A DNA stretch of 64,000 nucleotides from assembly GCF_003946305.1 (NCBI RefSeq), contig NZ_RHNS01000005.1, positions 1 to 64,000 of the forward strand, read 5' to 3'. Shown here piece after piece: positions 6,547 through 15,431 of the stretch (positions are counted from its first letter, which is position 1; each line of letters begins with the position of its first letter). Origin of the DNA: Lacticaseibacillus porcinae (GTDB lineage: Bacteria; Bacillota; Bacilli; Lactobacillales; Lactobacillaceae). The notes under the pieces were generated by a model. The model saw only the letters and a list, made by a program, of their open reading frames with translations. It searched no databases and had not been told where the DNA came from. A program made the position numbers and the translations under genes.

Positions 6547-8691
6547 TCAGATCATGCATGATTCGCATTCGTTGGCTGTCTTGATCTCGTCGTCTTCAGT
6601 GAACGTGCGGATGTAATACAGCGACTTGATGCCTTTTGTCCAGGCGTAATTGCGCAGGCGGTTGAGGTCGCGCGTCGTCATCTTAGGCTGCTCTGGGGTC
6701 TTCCATTCGTATAAGCCCACCGGCAGGACCGAGCGCATGAACAGCGTGAGGCTCATGCCTTGGTCGATATGCTTCTGGGCGGCGGCATAGGTGTCGATGA
6801 TCTTACGCTGGTCGATGTCGTAGGCCGGCGTGTAGTATGGCAGCGTTTCGTTGGACAGGTAAGGTGCCGGATAGAAAATCGAGCCGACTTTGCTTTCTTG
6901 GCGTTGTTCGACCAGTTGGGTGATCGGTTGTAGCGATGCGCTAGTCTCGTTGATATAGGAGATCGAGCCGTTGGGTGCGACCGCCAGCCGGTTGCGGTGA
7001 TACAGGCCGGTGGTGGTAACGGCCCGTTTCAAGGCTTGCCAGTCTGCGACAGTCGGGAGCCCTAGCTGAGCAAAAATGGCGCGGTTCTTCGCGCTGGTCA
7101 GCGTAAATTCGCCAGTCAGGTACTGATCGAAGTAACTACCGTCTGCGTATCGCGACTGCGCGAAGCCTTCGAAGCTTTCGCCGCGTTCTTGAGCGATGTG
7201 ATTGGAAGCCAGCAAGGAGTAGTAGTTCAAGGCGATGAAGTACGCCTCGGTGAATTCGAGGGCCTCTGGTGACCCGTATTCGATCGCGTGGCACGCCAGC
7301 GCCGTATGTAGGCCCATGGCGCCGAGCCCGATCGTGTGGAAGCGGCGGTTAGAGGCGTTGACCGTCGGGACTTCTTTGATGTCGGTGGTATCGACCACCG
7401 TCGTCAAGGCGCGCACCGCAGTCTCTACGGAACGCCTGAAGTCTGGTGACGCCAACATGTTGACGATGTTGGTGGAGCCGAGGTTGCAGGCGACATCGGC
7501 GCCGACTTGAGCATAGGACAGATCATCGTTCAAGACGGAAGGCTCATGTGGCTGCAAGATCTCGCTACACAGGTTACTCATGATGATCTTGCCAGGCACC
7601 GGGTTGGTGCGGTTGGCCGTGTCGATGTTGAGGATATAAGGATAGCCAGATTCCTGTTGGAGGCGGGACAGCTCTTGCTCTAACTCGCGGGCGTTGATCG
7701 TGGTTTTGCGGATGGTAGGGTCGGCGACCAGGTTGTCGTATTCTGCGGTGAGGTCGATATAGGAGAAGGGCTTGTTGTATCGGCGTTGAACGTCACGCGG
7801 TGAGAACAGGTACATCGGGGCGTTGGTCTTGAGCAACTCGTAGTATTTGTCAGGCACGACGACGCCTAGCGATAGCGTCTTCACGCGGATCTTCTCGTCG
7901 GCATTCTCACGCTTGGTGGCCAGAAACGCCATGATGTCCGGATGGAAAACGTTCAGGTACACCACGCCGGCCCCGTTGCGTTGGCCGAGTTGGTTGGAAT
8001 AGCTGAAAGCATCTTCCAGCAACTTCATGATCGGTACCACGCCAGAAGAAGCGTTCTCGATGTCTTTGATCGGTTCACCAGCCGCGCGGATGTTAGAGAG
8101 GTTGACGCCGACGCCACCGCCGATGCGTGACAGTTGCAAGGCGGAGTTGACGGCGCGGCCGATCGACAGCATCGAGTCGTTGACGTCGATCAAGAAACAA
8201 GACACCATCTGGCCGCGCCGCTTGCGTCCGGCATTGAGAAAGGTCGGCGTCGCCGGTTGATAGCGTTGGGTGATGATCTCTTCAGCGACCGCCGAAGCGA
8301 GTTGCTCGTCACCGGCGCCGAGGTATAGCGCATTGAAAACGACACGTTGGCTGAAGTTCTCGAGGTACTGGGTGCCATCATTGGTTTTCTGCGCGTATTG
8401 GGCATAGAACTTGTAGGCCCCCATGAAACTTCGAAAGTGAAACTGCTTGGCTGCGACACGATCGAATAAGGTCTTCACGAAGTCGCGGGTGTATTGGGCC
8501 AAGATGGTGTCGTCGATATAGTCGTTGTCGACGAGATAGGTCAGATAGTCATCGAGTGAGGCGAAGGGTACGGTATGCGGGGTGATCTCTTCGTCGAGGA
8601 ACGTATGTAATGCCTCTTGGTCGTATTGGAGCTGGATCTGGCCATCAACAGGGATGTTGACCAGGTTGTTGAGATAGAAGTAGTCTTTCAT
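6547..8691 (-). CDS. nrdE: Class Ib ribonucleotide reductase large subunit
   Basis: A 714-residue R1 protein that reduces NDPs to dNDPs. Visible catalytic features are the active-site cysteine pair C165 (MVSCFLID) and C402 (ACNLGSTN), the N373-x-C375-x-E377 motif in SNLCSEI that carries the thiyl radical cysteine, and the C-terminal redox pair C709/C712 (ECESCMI). There is no N-terminal ATP-cone domain, as usual for class Ib, so no overall activity regulation by dATP of that kind is expected. It follows nrdI by 42 bases and precedes two R2 genes. No nrdH redoxin gene is present in the cluster, so the electron donor must be encoded elsewhere. Confidence 0.96.
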   Translation of the reverse strand: MKDYFYLNNLVNIPVDGQIQLQYDQEALHTFLDEEITPHTVPFASLDDYLTYLVDNDYIDDTILAQYTRDFVKTLFDRVAAKQFHFRSFMGAYKFYAQYAQKTNDGTQYLENFSQRVVFNALYLGAGDEQLASAVAEEIITQRYQPATPTFLNAGRKRRGQMVSCFLIDVNDSMLSIGRAVNSALQLSRIGGGVGVNLSNIRAAGEPIKDIENASSGVVPIMKLLEDAFSYSNQLGQRNGAGVVYLNVFHPDIMAFLATKRENADEKIRVKTLSLGVVVPDKYYELLKTNAPMYLFSPRDVQRRYNKPFSYIDLTAEYDNLVADPTIRKTTINARELEQELSRLQQESGYPYILNIDTANRTNPVPGKIIMSNLCSEILQPHEPSVLNDDLSYAQVGADVACNLGSTNIVNMLASPDFRRSVETAVRALTTVVDTTDIKEVPTVNASNRRFHTIGLGAMGLHTALACHAIEYGSPEALEFTEAYFIALNYYSLLASNHIAQERGESFEGFAQSRYADGSYFDQYLTGEFTLTSAKNRAIFAQLGLPTVADWQALKRAVTTTGLYHRNRLAVAPNGSISYINETSASLQPITQLVEQRQESKVGSIFYPAPYLSNETLPYYTPAYDIDQRKIIDTYAAAQKHIDQGMSLTLFMRSVLPVGLYEWKTPEQPKMTTRDLNRLRNYAWTKGIKSLYYIRTFTEDDEIKTANECESCMI

Positions 8692-8733
8692 GAAATATCC
8701 TTTCGTTGCGAAGCGTCGTCGTTGCCACTGTAC

Positions 8734-9207
8734 TCAGGCTTCTGGGTTGGGCCAGGCGGCACTGGGCGTTGGTTGCGCATAGGCGAGCAGCATCTGCCCG
8801 ATGCGAACGATTTCGTTTTCGCTACCGCGCAGCTCGAATTCAGTCAGGTAAGGGAAGCCGAAGCGCTGGGCGTATTGCTTGGCGGTCAAGGCGAACTGCT
8901 TGTTGAAGTTGCGGTTACCACTACCGATGATACCGACGCAGCGCTTATAGTTGTCGGCATAGACCAGATAGTCGGCCAAGATTCCAGTCAGGATCTCGGT
9001 GTAGCCGTTGTTGACCCCATTGCCGCCTTTGAGAAAAGCCGGTAGAAACGAGACGAATGGTGCGTCTAGGGGCTTCGGGTCTGGGGTGGCTTTGACGTTG
9101 ATGGCGTGGACGCATACGTCTAATGTGGCTAAATGCTGGGTCAAGCGCTCGACGAAGTTAGTGGTGTTCCCGCTGAGGCTGATATACAATATATTGAGAT
9201 GTTTCAA
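8734..9207 (-). CDS. nrdI: NrdI flavodoxin-like activator of NrdF
   Basis: A 157-residue flavodoxin-like protein. The phosphate-binding loop SLSGNTTNF near the N-terminus and the GSGNRNFNKQFALTAKQYA region near residue 105 are typical of NrdI. NrdI supplies the oxidant that assembles the Mn2 tyrosyl cofactor in NrdF. The start is a TTG at 9207; no ATG is available nearby, and GGCGGTG lies 7 bases upstream. It is the first gene of the nrd operon, directly behind paired NrdR boxes. Confidence 0.93.
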   Translation of the reverse strand: MKHLNILYISLSGNTTNFVERLTQHLATLDVCVHAINVKATPDPKPLDAPFVSFLPAFLKGGNGVNNGYTEILTGILADYLVYADNYKRCVGIIGSGNRNFNKQFALTAKQYAQRFGFPYLTEFELRGSENEIVRIGQMLLAYAQPTPSAAWPNPEA

Positions 9208-9223
9208 TGAATTTCACCGCCAA

Positions 9224-9271
9224 CGTCTATATGTTGTGGTTCGGTAATAATCATAGCACCGTATATAGTGC
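9224..9271 (-). promoter_or_regulatory. Two NrdR boxes in the nrd promoter
   Basis: Two matches to the NrdR box core (CwAtATaTwGtgt): CTATATGTTGTGG at 9227-9239 and CCGTATATAGTGC at 9259-9271. They start 32 bases apart, about three helical turns, which is the spacing that NrdR needs. A possible -10 TATGAT for nrdI lies between them on the minus strand. This predicts repression by the dATP/ATP-sensing regulator NrdR of the host. Confidence 0.82.
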
Positions 9272-9350
9272 AATTTGAACAAGGAATCCTTGTGCGTTGA
9301 TGTGGTGATCCTTGTGCTTTCATGGCGCTCGGCTGACTTAGGGTAAAAAA

Positions 9351-9380
9351 ACAGGCATGCCCCGTGATGGGCATGCCTGT
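9351..9380 (-). terminator. Terminator of the lysR-degV unit
   Basis: Perfect 12-base stem (ACAGGCATGCCC with its complement, loop 9363-9368), with seven A on the left that read as a T run on the minus strand. It lies 11 bases after the degV stop and separates it from nrdI. Confidence 0.93.
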
Positions 9381-9390
9381 TGGCTGTGGT

Positions 9391-10233
9391 TCAGTCGGTG
9401 TAATACATCACGGCAAAGGCGCCTTCGCCTGTGTGCGTGGCGATGACCGGCGATGTCGCCTGCACGACGATCGGCAGGGCTGGTAGCGCTTGGCGCAGAC
9501 GCGTTGCCAACGACTGTGGATACTCGGCGCTGCCGGCGTATGAGATGCCGACGGCGGCGAGGCGGTCACATTGGGTGAGCTTGGTCAGCAAATCGTCGGC
9601 GAAGCGATGGATGGTTTTGATGCCGCGGCCTTTCTGGCGGACGCTGAGCTGGCCATCGACGACTTCTAAGATGACCTTGATGTTGAGCAGTGACCCGATA
9701 GCCCCTGCGGCGCGGCTGAGACGGCCGCCTTTGACGAGGTTGTCCAGCGTCGCGACGGCTAGCATCACCTTGGTCCGGGCGCGCACCACCGTCATCCGGG
9801 CGAGGAGCTCAGGCATAGCGGCCCCTTGTTCGATCAGCTTGGCGGCTTCGATCAGCTGGAAGCTCAAGGCCCGGTCGAGGAAGTCAGAATCGATCACCGT
9901 CACCTGCCCGTCGGCCAGCTCGGCGGCTTGGTGGGCGGCGTTGACCGTGCCAGACAAGGCCGCCAGCATGTGCACAGACAGCACCTCGCTACCGTCGGCG
10001 CATAGTTCGTTGTAGACGTCGAGGAAGCGGCCGATCGGCGGCTGCGAAGTCTTAGGCAATGCCGAAGCTTCCGCCATCTTAGCCATGAATTCGCCGCGGC
10101 TGATGGTTTCGCCATCGGTGTAGATGGTGTTGTCGATCATCACAGTGAGTGGGACGACGGTGATGTGATACTTGGCGATTTCTTCATCAGTCAGTTGCAC
10201 AGAGGAGTCGGTCACGAGCTTGATATTCGTCAT
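9391..10233 (-). CDS. DegV family fatty-acid-binding protein
   Basis: 280 residues of the DegV (EDD1) family, cytoplasmic lipid carriers that present fatty acids to fatty acid kinase (FakB-like role). Family marks are the start NIKLVTDSSVQLTDEEI, the SQPPIGRFLDVYNEL region, the SGTVNAAHQAAEL segment and the C-terminal ATSPVIATHTGEGAFAVMY with its conserved His and Gly. The ribosome site AGAAGGAAGG precedes the ATG. It follows the LysR gene by 55 bases on the same strand, so the two are probably co-transcribed. No fakA kinase is in the window. GC-rich like the nrd genes. Confidence 0.88.
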   Translation of the reverse strand: MTNIKLVTDSSVQLTDEEIAKYHITVVPLTVMIDNTIYTDGETISRGEFMAKMAEASALPKTSQPPIGRFLDVYNELCADGSEVLSVHMLAALSGTVNAAHQAAELADGQVTVIDSDFLDRALSFQLIEAAKLIEQGAAMPELLARMTVVRARTKVMLAVATLDNLVKGGRLSRAAGAIGSLLNIKVILEVVDGQLSVRQKGRGIKTIHRFADDLLTKLTQCDRLAAVGISYAGSAEYPQSLATRLRQALPALPIVVQATSPVIATHTGEGAFAVMYYTD

Positions 10234-10288
10234 GGATATGCCTTCCTTCTGGTTTCAGGAACCAGCTGTCATCTTTATGGATATTGTA

Positions 10289-11059
10289 TCATGTCGTAAC
10301 GCTTTCGTACAGAGAGGAGGCGCTTCGTACAAAGGTCGCGTAGGGGATCTTGAATCGCTGATGTGGCGTGGTGCGCATCAAGTCATCGCGGGCCATCAGG
10401 TAATCTGGTAGTAACGCGATCCCCTGACCTGCTTGGATTAGGTGGATAATACTGTCCCATGAATCGATTTCTTGAACCTGTGACAAGTCTTGGTGGAGGT
10501 AGCGAAGCGTTTGTGCCCGAAACGGGCAGTGCTGGTCACTGTTGATCAGAAAACGGTGGGCCTCGAGTGGCCGGTTCGCGCTGATCAGAAACGAAGCAGG
10601 GAGGAATGCGCGTGCGATCTGCTGGTAGCCAGTGTGCGCGAAGTTCGCATAGGTGACGACCAGCTCAGCTGCGTCTTGCGGTAAATCAAGGAACTCTGTA
10701 GAAGTTAATAGTGCGAAGGTATCATGGGCTAGCGAGTATTCTCCTTGCTGGATGACGAGAAGATCAAAAAGCAACTTCGACATCGCGATACGTCTTTTGT
10801 GCACAGGGGCGTGCATTTGTTGCCGGATGTCATCGGTCAGTTGGGTCACCGTCTGGGCGTATGCATAGAACTGAGTACCGTTTTGCGTCGGGGTAAGGCC
10901 GCGATGATCTCGGGTAAATAAGCGCACCCCGAATTCAGATTCGATATGCTTGAGGCGCACCGTCATGTTCGATTGCGCGAAGCCCAGTGATTTAGCCGCT
11001 TGGTTAAGAGAGCGTAGTTGATATAGTCTGATGAATATCTCTAAGTCTTGCAGTTGCAT
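10289..11059 (-). CDS. LysR family transcriptional regulator
   Basis: About 256 residues beginning MQLQDLEIFIRLYQLRSLNQ. The winged helix-turn-helix (AAKSLGFAQSNMTVRLKHIE, then FTRDHRGLTPTQNG) covers residues 1-65; the rest is a rather short effector-binding domain (family usually about 290-300 residues). An open frame continues 25 codons further upstream, but AGAGGA lies just before the ATG at 11059. It may control the degV gene behind it and itself. Unknown inducer. The GC-rich character matches the nrd island, so it probably moved with it. Confidence 0.88.
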   Translation of the reverse strand: MQLQDLEIFIRLYQLRSLNQAAKSLGFAQSNMTVRLKHIESEFGVRLFTRDHRGLTPTQNGTQFYAYAQTVTQLTDDIRQQMHAPVHKRRIAMSKLLFDLLVIQQGEYSLAHDTFALLTSTEFLDLPQDAAELVVTYANFAHTGYQQIARAFLPASFLISANRPLEAHRFLINSDQHCPFRAQTLRYLHQDLSQVQEIDSWDSIIHLIQAGQGIALLPDYLMARDDLMRTTPHQRFKIPYATFVRSASSLYESVTT

Positions 11060-11070
11060 AGCGCATCCTC

Positions 11071-11108
11071 TTATCACGATTTGCGATAACCTTATCATAA
11101 ACTGATAA
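11071..11108 (-). promoter_or_regulatory. Inverted repeats upstream of the lysR gene
   Basis: TTATCA-5 nt-TGATAA (11092-11108) and TTATC-9 nt-GATAA (11071-11085) lie directly upstream of the LysR start. These are dyads with the T-N11-A type centre seen in LysR operators, so autoregulation is likely. Confidence 0.5.
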
Positions 11109-12056
11109 TATGAGCCAATATCAACGGCGCGCATACTGGGGATCGTAAGTTAAATATACCTGGATTATTCATAGAATTTCAAAAAAGCAGCGCAATCCCA
11201 CGATTCACACGGGACTGCGCTGCTTTGGTGTTTCACCCATTGGGTGCGCCTATATGCTAAGGTTGAGTCAACGAAAACCATCACGAAAGCGAGGCTTCAC
11301 ACCATCTCAACTTTAACCAGCTTATCCCTGCAATGCAATACCAATGTGACTGTGACCGCCGACGGCGGTCAACTTTCAAATGACGCCGGGCTCGTTTTGT
11401 TCCAAGAGTTTCTTCATCGTATCAACTTTAGGCAACTTGCCAATCAGTGCCTCAAGTTACCAGACCAACGACGATTCTGGAAGGCCTCGATGATCGACAT
11501 CTTCTTGGAAAAATTGTTGCTCGACGTTGCCGGGTATTTACATGACAGTAGTGCCAATGACTGGCAACGTGATCCCGTACTGGCGGCCACCTTGGGTAGC
11601 TCTCGGCTAGTCTCACAACCCTCACTTTCACGGTTTTTCAAGCGCCTTGAAGACGCCGACCTAGATGACTTTCGGAAGCTTATCTGGCAAGTAGCCGCCT
11701 TGGCTTTCCGTCTTAGTGGTCAATCCCGCTTCGTGCTGGATATAGACTCAACGCATTGTGATACTTTCGGTAATCAAGAACGGTCCGCCTTCAACGCTCA
11801 CTATATGGCCTATGGATATCACCCTCAGGTTGTATTTGATCAAGAGTCCGGGTTGCTCTTAGACGCCTTGATGCGCCCTGGCAATGAGTACACCGGCAAG
11901 GAAGCCGATAAGTTCGTCGAGACAACTTTTTCGCGCCTATCGGCGCTCCCTCAAAGCACCAGCGTCATCATTCGAAACGATTCGGGGTTTGCTGCGCCAA
12001 AATTTTACGAGATGTGCGACACACATGGCGTCGACTTTTTGGTTTATATGGCTTTA

Positions 12057-12832
12057 GCCTGGTGCGCGCGGAAACGCGCGCGCCTCAAAACCACCCGCTG
12101 TGCGGGTGGAGTCAATATAGTTATACAAAAAACTCTCCTCGTGGATTAGAGTGTAGGTGTTCAGGCCACACTGCATAACCGAGAAGGAGAGAAAAAATAT
12201 ATGGCAAATCAAGCAAACTCACTCGCTCACACGAAATGGAATTGCAAGTGCCACATCGTCTTTACTCCAAAGTATAGGCGGAAGGTGATCTATTATCAAT
12301 ATCGTGACGACCTTCGTGAATTCATTAAGCAACTTTGCTCGTTTAAGGGCGTGAGAATTATTGAGGGACACATGATGCCGGATCATGTTCATCTTTTAGT
12401 CGAGATTCCACCAAAGCTTGCAGTATCTGCCTTTGTGGGATATCTAAAAGGTAAAAGTGCGTTGATGATGTTCGATAAACACGCAAATTTAAAGTATAAG
12501 TTTGGAAATCGACACTTTTGGGCAATCGGATACTACGTGAGCACAGTGGGTCTTAACGAAAAGACGATCGCAAAGTACATTCGAGATCAAGAGAAGAAAG
12601 ATATCACCGAAGACAAATTGAGTGTGCGGGAGTATGAGGACCCGTTTCACGAAAATAGAAAGCCAAACAAGTAGTTGCCACGAGTCGTAATGAGCCTCTT
12701 TAGAGGCGGTTAAAGCGGCAATGGCAGTGTGGCTTTGAACACAGTGAGAAGACAGCGTCTTGAGACGCAGCCGGTATAGGGGGCTTATAGCCCCAGAGCA
12801 AGCCACCCGTTTTACGGGTGGTTTTGACTCGA
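12057..12832 (+). mobile_element. IS200/IS605-type element (tnpA only)
   Basis: Inserted inside the IS1380 transposase after TTTA, with no target duplication, as expected for single-strand Y1 transposition. Subterminal hairpins with the same stem flank it: CCACCCG..CGGGTGG at 12091-12109 and again at 12803-12821. A further GCGCGCG/CGCGCGC hairpin sits at 12063-12082. There is no tnpB. The boundaries are inferred from restoring the interrupted reading frame. Confidence 0.85.
12201..12674 (+). CDS. tnpA: IS200 family Y1 transposase TnpA
   Basis: 157 residues of the small HUH/Y1 transposase that cuts and rejoins single-stranded DNA ends. Family marks are CHIVFTPKYRRKVI, the HUH motif in MMPDHVHLLVEIPP (about residue 60-75), and the catalytic tyrosine region FWAIGYYVSTVGLNEKTI near residue 120-135. 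The ATG has an AAGGAGAG ribosome site 12 bases upstream. Intact and probably active. Confidence 0.95.
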   Translation: MANQANSLAHTKWNCKCHIVFTPKYRRKVIYYQYRDDLREFIKQLCSFKGVRIIEGHMMPDHVHLLVEIPPKLAVSAFVGYLKGKSALMMFDKHANLKYKFGNRHFWAIGYYVSTVGLNEKTIAKYIRDQEKKDITEDKLSVREYEDPFHENRKPNK

Positions 12833-13594
12833 CTCAAGGCAAATTCAAAGCTTGGGAAGCTGGCAGAAACGGCCTTAGTGGATTGTCCTCCAAAATATGA
12901 AGAGAGCAAATGCGTCTACCACGAATTCAAGTATCAGGCCGCGTCATGGGGTAAAGCTCGCCGTGTTATCGTATGTTCTACTCATACGGCAGATGAGCTA
13001 GTTCCCTGGAACCACGCATTCGTAGTGACCAGCCTGGCCTCCGAGGCTCCAGAGACTTTGTTCAAGACCTATAGACAGCGGGGCAATGCTGAGAACCAAA
13101 TTAAGGAGCTGAAATGCGGGTTTGGCTTTGACAAAACAGACAGCTCAACTTTTGCACGGAACACTGCACGAGCCTTGATCACCGGTATTGCCTATAACCT
13201 GGTTCAGCTCTTTAAACAGCTCTTTGTCTCGGAAGACCGTCGTTCAACCATCTCCTCGCTACGGTTCAGTCTCTTTCACATCGCCGGTAGGATTACTTGG
13301 CACGCCCGTCGTGTGGTGATTCATCTTGCTTCTAACTATGTTTACAAGAACTGGTTTAGTCGGCTCATGGACGAAGTCCATCAGTTGGCGACCTGAACTG
13401 AATAACTGAATAGGTCGTGCGTCGAGCCGAAAACTGGGTCGGTCTGTTCGTGGTGCATCGATCACCAACTTCTCTGCTCAGTCAGTATTCGCAACGCTCC
13501 AAACGTTGCTTTCAGACCGGCCAGATGCGATTTCATGTCCCAAATACCGAGGTGAATAATCCAGGTAGAAGAAACGCGTTGGAGGTTTATCAAA

Positions 13595-14524
13595 ATGCAG
13601 ACAACCACATTAACAAATCAACATGGCGTCTCGATCACCACGATGACGCAAGGGGCAACCTGGATCAATTGGCAAAAGCCCAGTCCACATGGTCGGCAAG
13701 ATTTGATCTTAACCAGCGAACCGCAAGTCTATCTGAACGACTCCAGCCATCACGGCCACAGCATCGGCCCGACTGGCGGACGCATTCCTTTGACCTTTCA
13801 ATTGGCCGGGCAAACCGTTCATGTGCCAGATACTGGGGATGGCTACAATATGCACGGCGGACCAAATGGCTTTGATACCGTGAACTGGGAAGTCATCGTC
13901 GGGTCTGATACCGTCACTTACACGCATCAATTTCCCGCGATGATTCAACCTGGCACGTTGTCGGTCACGATTCAATATCGCTTGACTGACGACGATGCAG
14001 TGGTGATCACTTACACTGCCACTAGCACGGCGCCGACGTTGTTTAACCCGACCAGCCATGTGTACTTTAACTTAGGGACAACCAATAACGTTGACGATCA
14101 CCAACTGCAAATCAATGCGCATCAACGCATCGCGACTGCGGCCAATAAATTTCCTGAAGTGCAGAACTTACCAGTCGTCAATACTGGCTATGATCTCCAG
14201 CAGTTAACCCCGTTGACTTCAATATTCGACGCTTTAAAAAATATTCCAGAACGCGGACTCGATGATATTTACTTGCTAGATGATCCCCGCCTTGCCGCAA
14301 CCTTGCAATGCGACGATACCAAAATTTCAATTTCAACTGATCGCAATGCGTTAGTGGCCTATACCGCCAATAATTGGGATGACGCCTTATCCTTGATCGG
14401 TAAAACCAGCGGAGATCACATCGGCATCGCCTTAGAACCACAGTACGATCCTCGCGATTTAGCAGGCTTTACCTTGATGCCTTGTGACACCGCTCAGTAT
14501 CAAACCATTTATCAATTGCACTAA
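13595..14524 (+). CDS. galM: Aldose 1-epimerase (mutarotase)
   Basis: A 309-residue GalM-like epimerase that interconverts alpha and beta anomers of glucose or galactose in the cytoplasm. The substrate loop GPTGGRIPLTF (about residue 58) and NMHGGPNGFDTVNW (about 85) are present. The catalytic His lies in NPTSHVYFNLG and the catalytic Glu in GIALEPQYDP. A GGAGGT ribosome site precedes the ATG by 9 bases. The right end of the IS1380 element lies only 29 bases upstream, so the native promoter is lost. It fits the maltose operon opposite, because maltose phosphorylase releases beta-glucose 1-phosphate and glucose that need anomer balance. Confidence 0.92.
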   Translation: MQTTTLTNQHGVSITTMTQGATWINWQKPSPHGRQDLILTSEPQVYLNDSSHHGHSIGPTGGRIPLTFQLAGQTVHVPDTGDGYNMHGGPNGFDTVNWEVIVGSDTVTYTHQFPAMIQPGTLSVTIQYRLTDDDAVVITYTATSTAPTLFNPTSHVYFNLGTTNNVDDHQLQINAHQRIATAANKFPEVQNLPVVNTGYDLQQLTPLTSIFDALKNIPERGLDDIYLLDDPRLAATLQCDDTKISISTDRNALVAYTANNWDDALSLIGKTSGDHIGIALEPQYDPRDLAGFTLMPCDTAQYQTIYQLH

Positions 14525-14592
14525 CACTGTCATAATTTTTTGATTGCGTTTTCACCCTGTAGGCTTATGATTAAGCACAGGGGGGGGCCGCT

Positions 14593-15369
14593 ATGGAAAA
14601 GTTGCGCCGACTGCCAGTGATCTGGCAAGTGATTTGCTTTGCACTTTTGTATGAAGTGATTGGGGAGATAGGATTTAGTCTGCTATTTCGCACGATCATC
14701 GCGCCGGGCACTTTCATTGCGCCAGGCATGGTGAGCTTAATGGTTTACAAGTTATTTGCACTGTTATTAATTTTTGGCATGAACTGGTTGTTTATCGGTC
14801 AGAAAATCTATTTTGCCAACTTTCGGCCGCTGACTTGGGCCTTGTTGGCAATCGTCTGGCTGGCTGAAAGTGCACTGCTGGTCAGCATTCACGGCGTTGA
14901 TCACTTGCCTTGGGCGATCATCATGGCTTTGATTCCAGGCGTTGTTGAAGAAATGGGCATGCGTGGCGTGGTGTTCGGCGCCTTGCGCCAACGGCTAAAA
15001 GGCAGACATGCTGGCCGTAATGCGTTTTTAGTTTCGGCTGGATTGTTCGCGCTGATGCACTTGGTGAACTTGTCTGGTGAAAGTTTTTCAGCAGTATGCG
15101 TGCAAATGATCAGTGCCTTAGGTGGCGGTTTGTTGTTTGCGGCGTTGTATCAGCGCAGTGGTAACTTGTTATCCGCGATGGCTTATCATTTCTCATTTGA
15201 CTACCTCACAGTGGGCATGGGGACACCTGGCAGCCATCCTGCTGGCGGCTTTCAATTGACTACCATGATCGTGGTGTTAGTCGTGTTTGTCATTGAAGCC
15301 GCGCTGGCTGCGATTTTGATTCATGCTGGCAAACCCCAGCGCCGCAATCGCTTGCTAAGCACCCAATAA
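14593..15369 (+). CDS. CPBP family intramembrane glutamic endopeptidase (C-terminus altered by IS66)
   Basis: 258 residues with about eight membrane segments. The Abi/CPBP catalytic motifs are visible: E119-E120-x3-R124 (EEMGMR), H156-x3-N159 (HLVN) and a late His at about 198 (AYHFSFDY). Family members act in CAAX-like processing or bacteriocin immunity. The final codons (S-T-Q-stop) are encoded by the inverted repeat of the IS66 element. Removing the element joins the gene to base 17643, and the original end would read RNRLLPKLGL-stop, so the insertion changed only the last residues. Ribosome site AGGGGGGG upstream. Confidence 0.85.
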   Translation: MEKLRRLPVIWQVICFALLYEVIGEIGFSLLFRTIIAPGTFIAPGMVSLMVYKLFALLLIFGMNWLFIGQKIYFANFRPLTWALLAIVWLAESALLVSIHGVDHLPWAIIMALIPGVVEEMGMRGVVFGALRQRLKGRHAGRNAFLVSAGLFALMHLVNLSGESFSAVCVQMISALGGGLLFAALYQRSGNLLSAMAYHFSFDYLTVGMGTPGSHPAGGFQLTTMIVVLVVFVIEAALAAILIHAGKPQRRNRLLSTQ

Positions 15370-15431
15370 CAGACCGTCTTGAAAATCAATAGAGGCCCGT
15401 TCCCAGATTCAGGGAAGCGGACCTCTTTGCT

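Larger units (their letters stand above)
11244..13396 (+). pseudogene. IS1380-family transposase split by IS200-type insertion
   Basis: The N-terminal part (11244-12056, 271 codons) holds the first catalytic Asp (LDIDSTHCDT) and the second (IRNDSGFA). The C-terminal part (12833-13396) holds the catalytic Glu (RQRGNAENQIKE). Joining base 12056 to 12833 restores one frame of about 458 residues reading YMA-LLKANSKLGKL, so the insertion alone broke the gene. As written, the first part ends after a run of unrelated residues encoded by the insert. Confidence 0.9.
11159..13565 (+). mobile_element. IS1380-family element, interrupted by an IS200-type element
   Basis: The ends carry matching inverted repeats: CCTGGATTATTCA starts at 11159, and its complement ends with CCAGG at 13565. 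An imperfect hairpin (about 11188-11223, AGCGCA..TGCGCT) just inside the left end could block transcription from outside. Without the 776-base insert the element would be about 1.63 kb, normal for the family. No clear target duplication is visible, which suggests that the flanks were reshuffled by recombination with the left copy. Confidence 0.88.

Noticed and set aside
4459-9045. Many plus-strand open frames opposite the nrd genes
   Set aside because: They mirror GC-rich coding sequence on the minus strand and have no ribosome sites.
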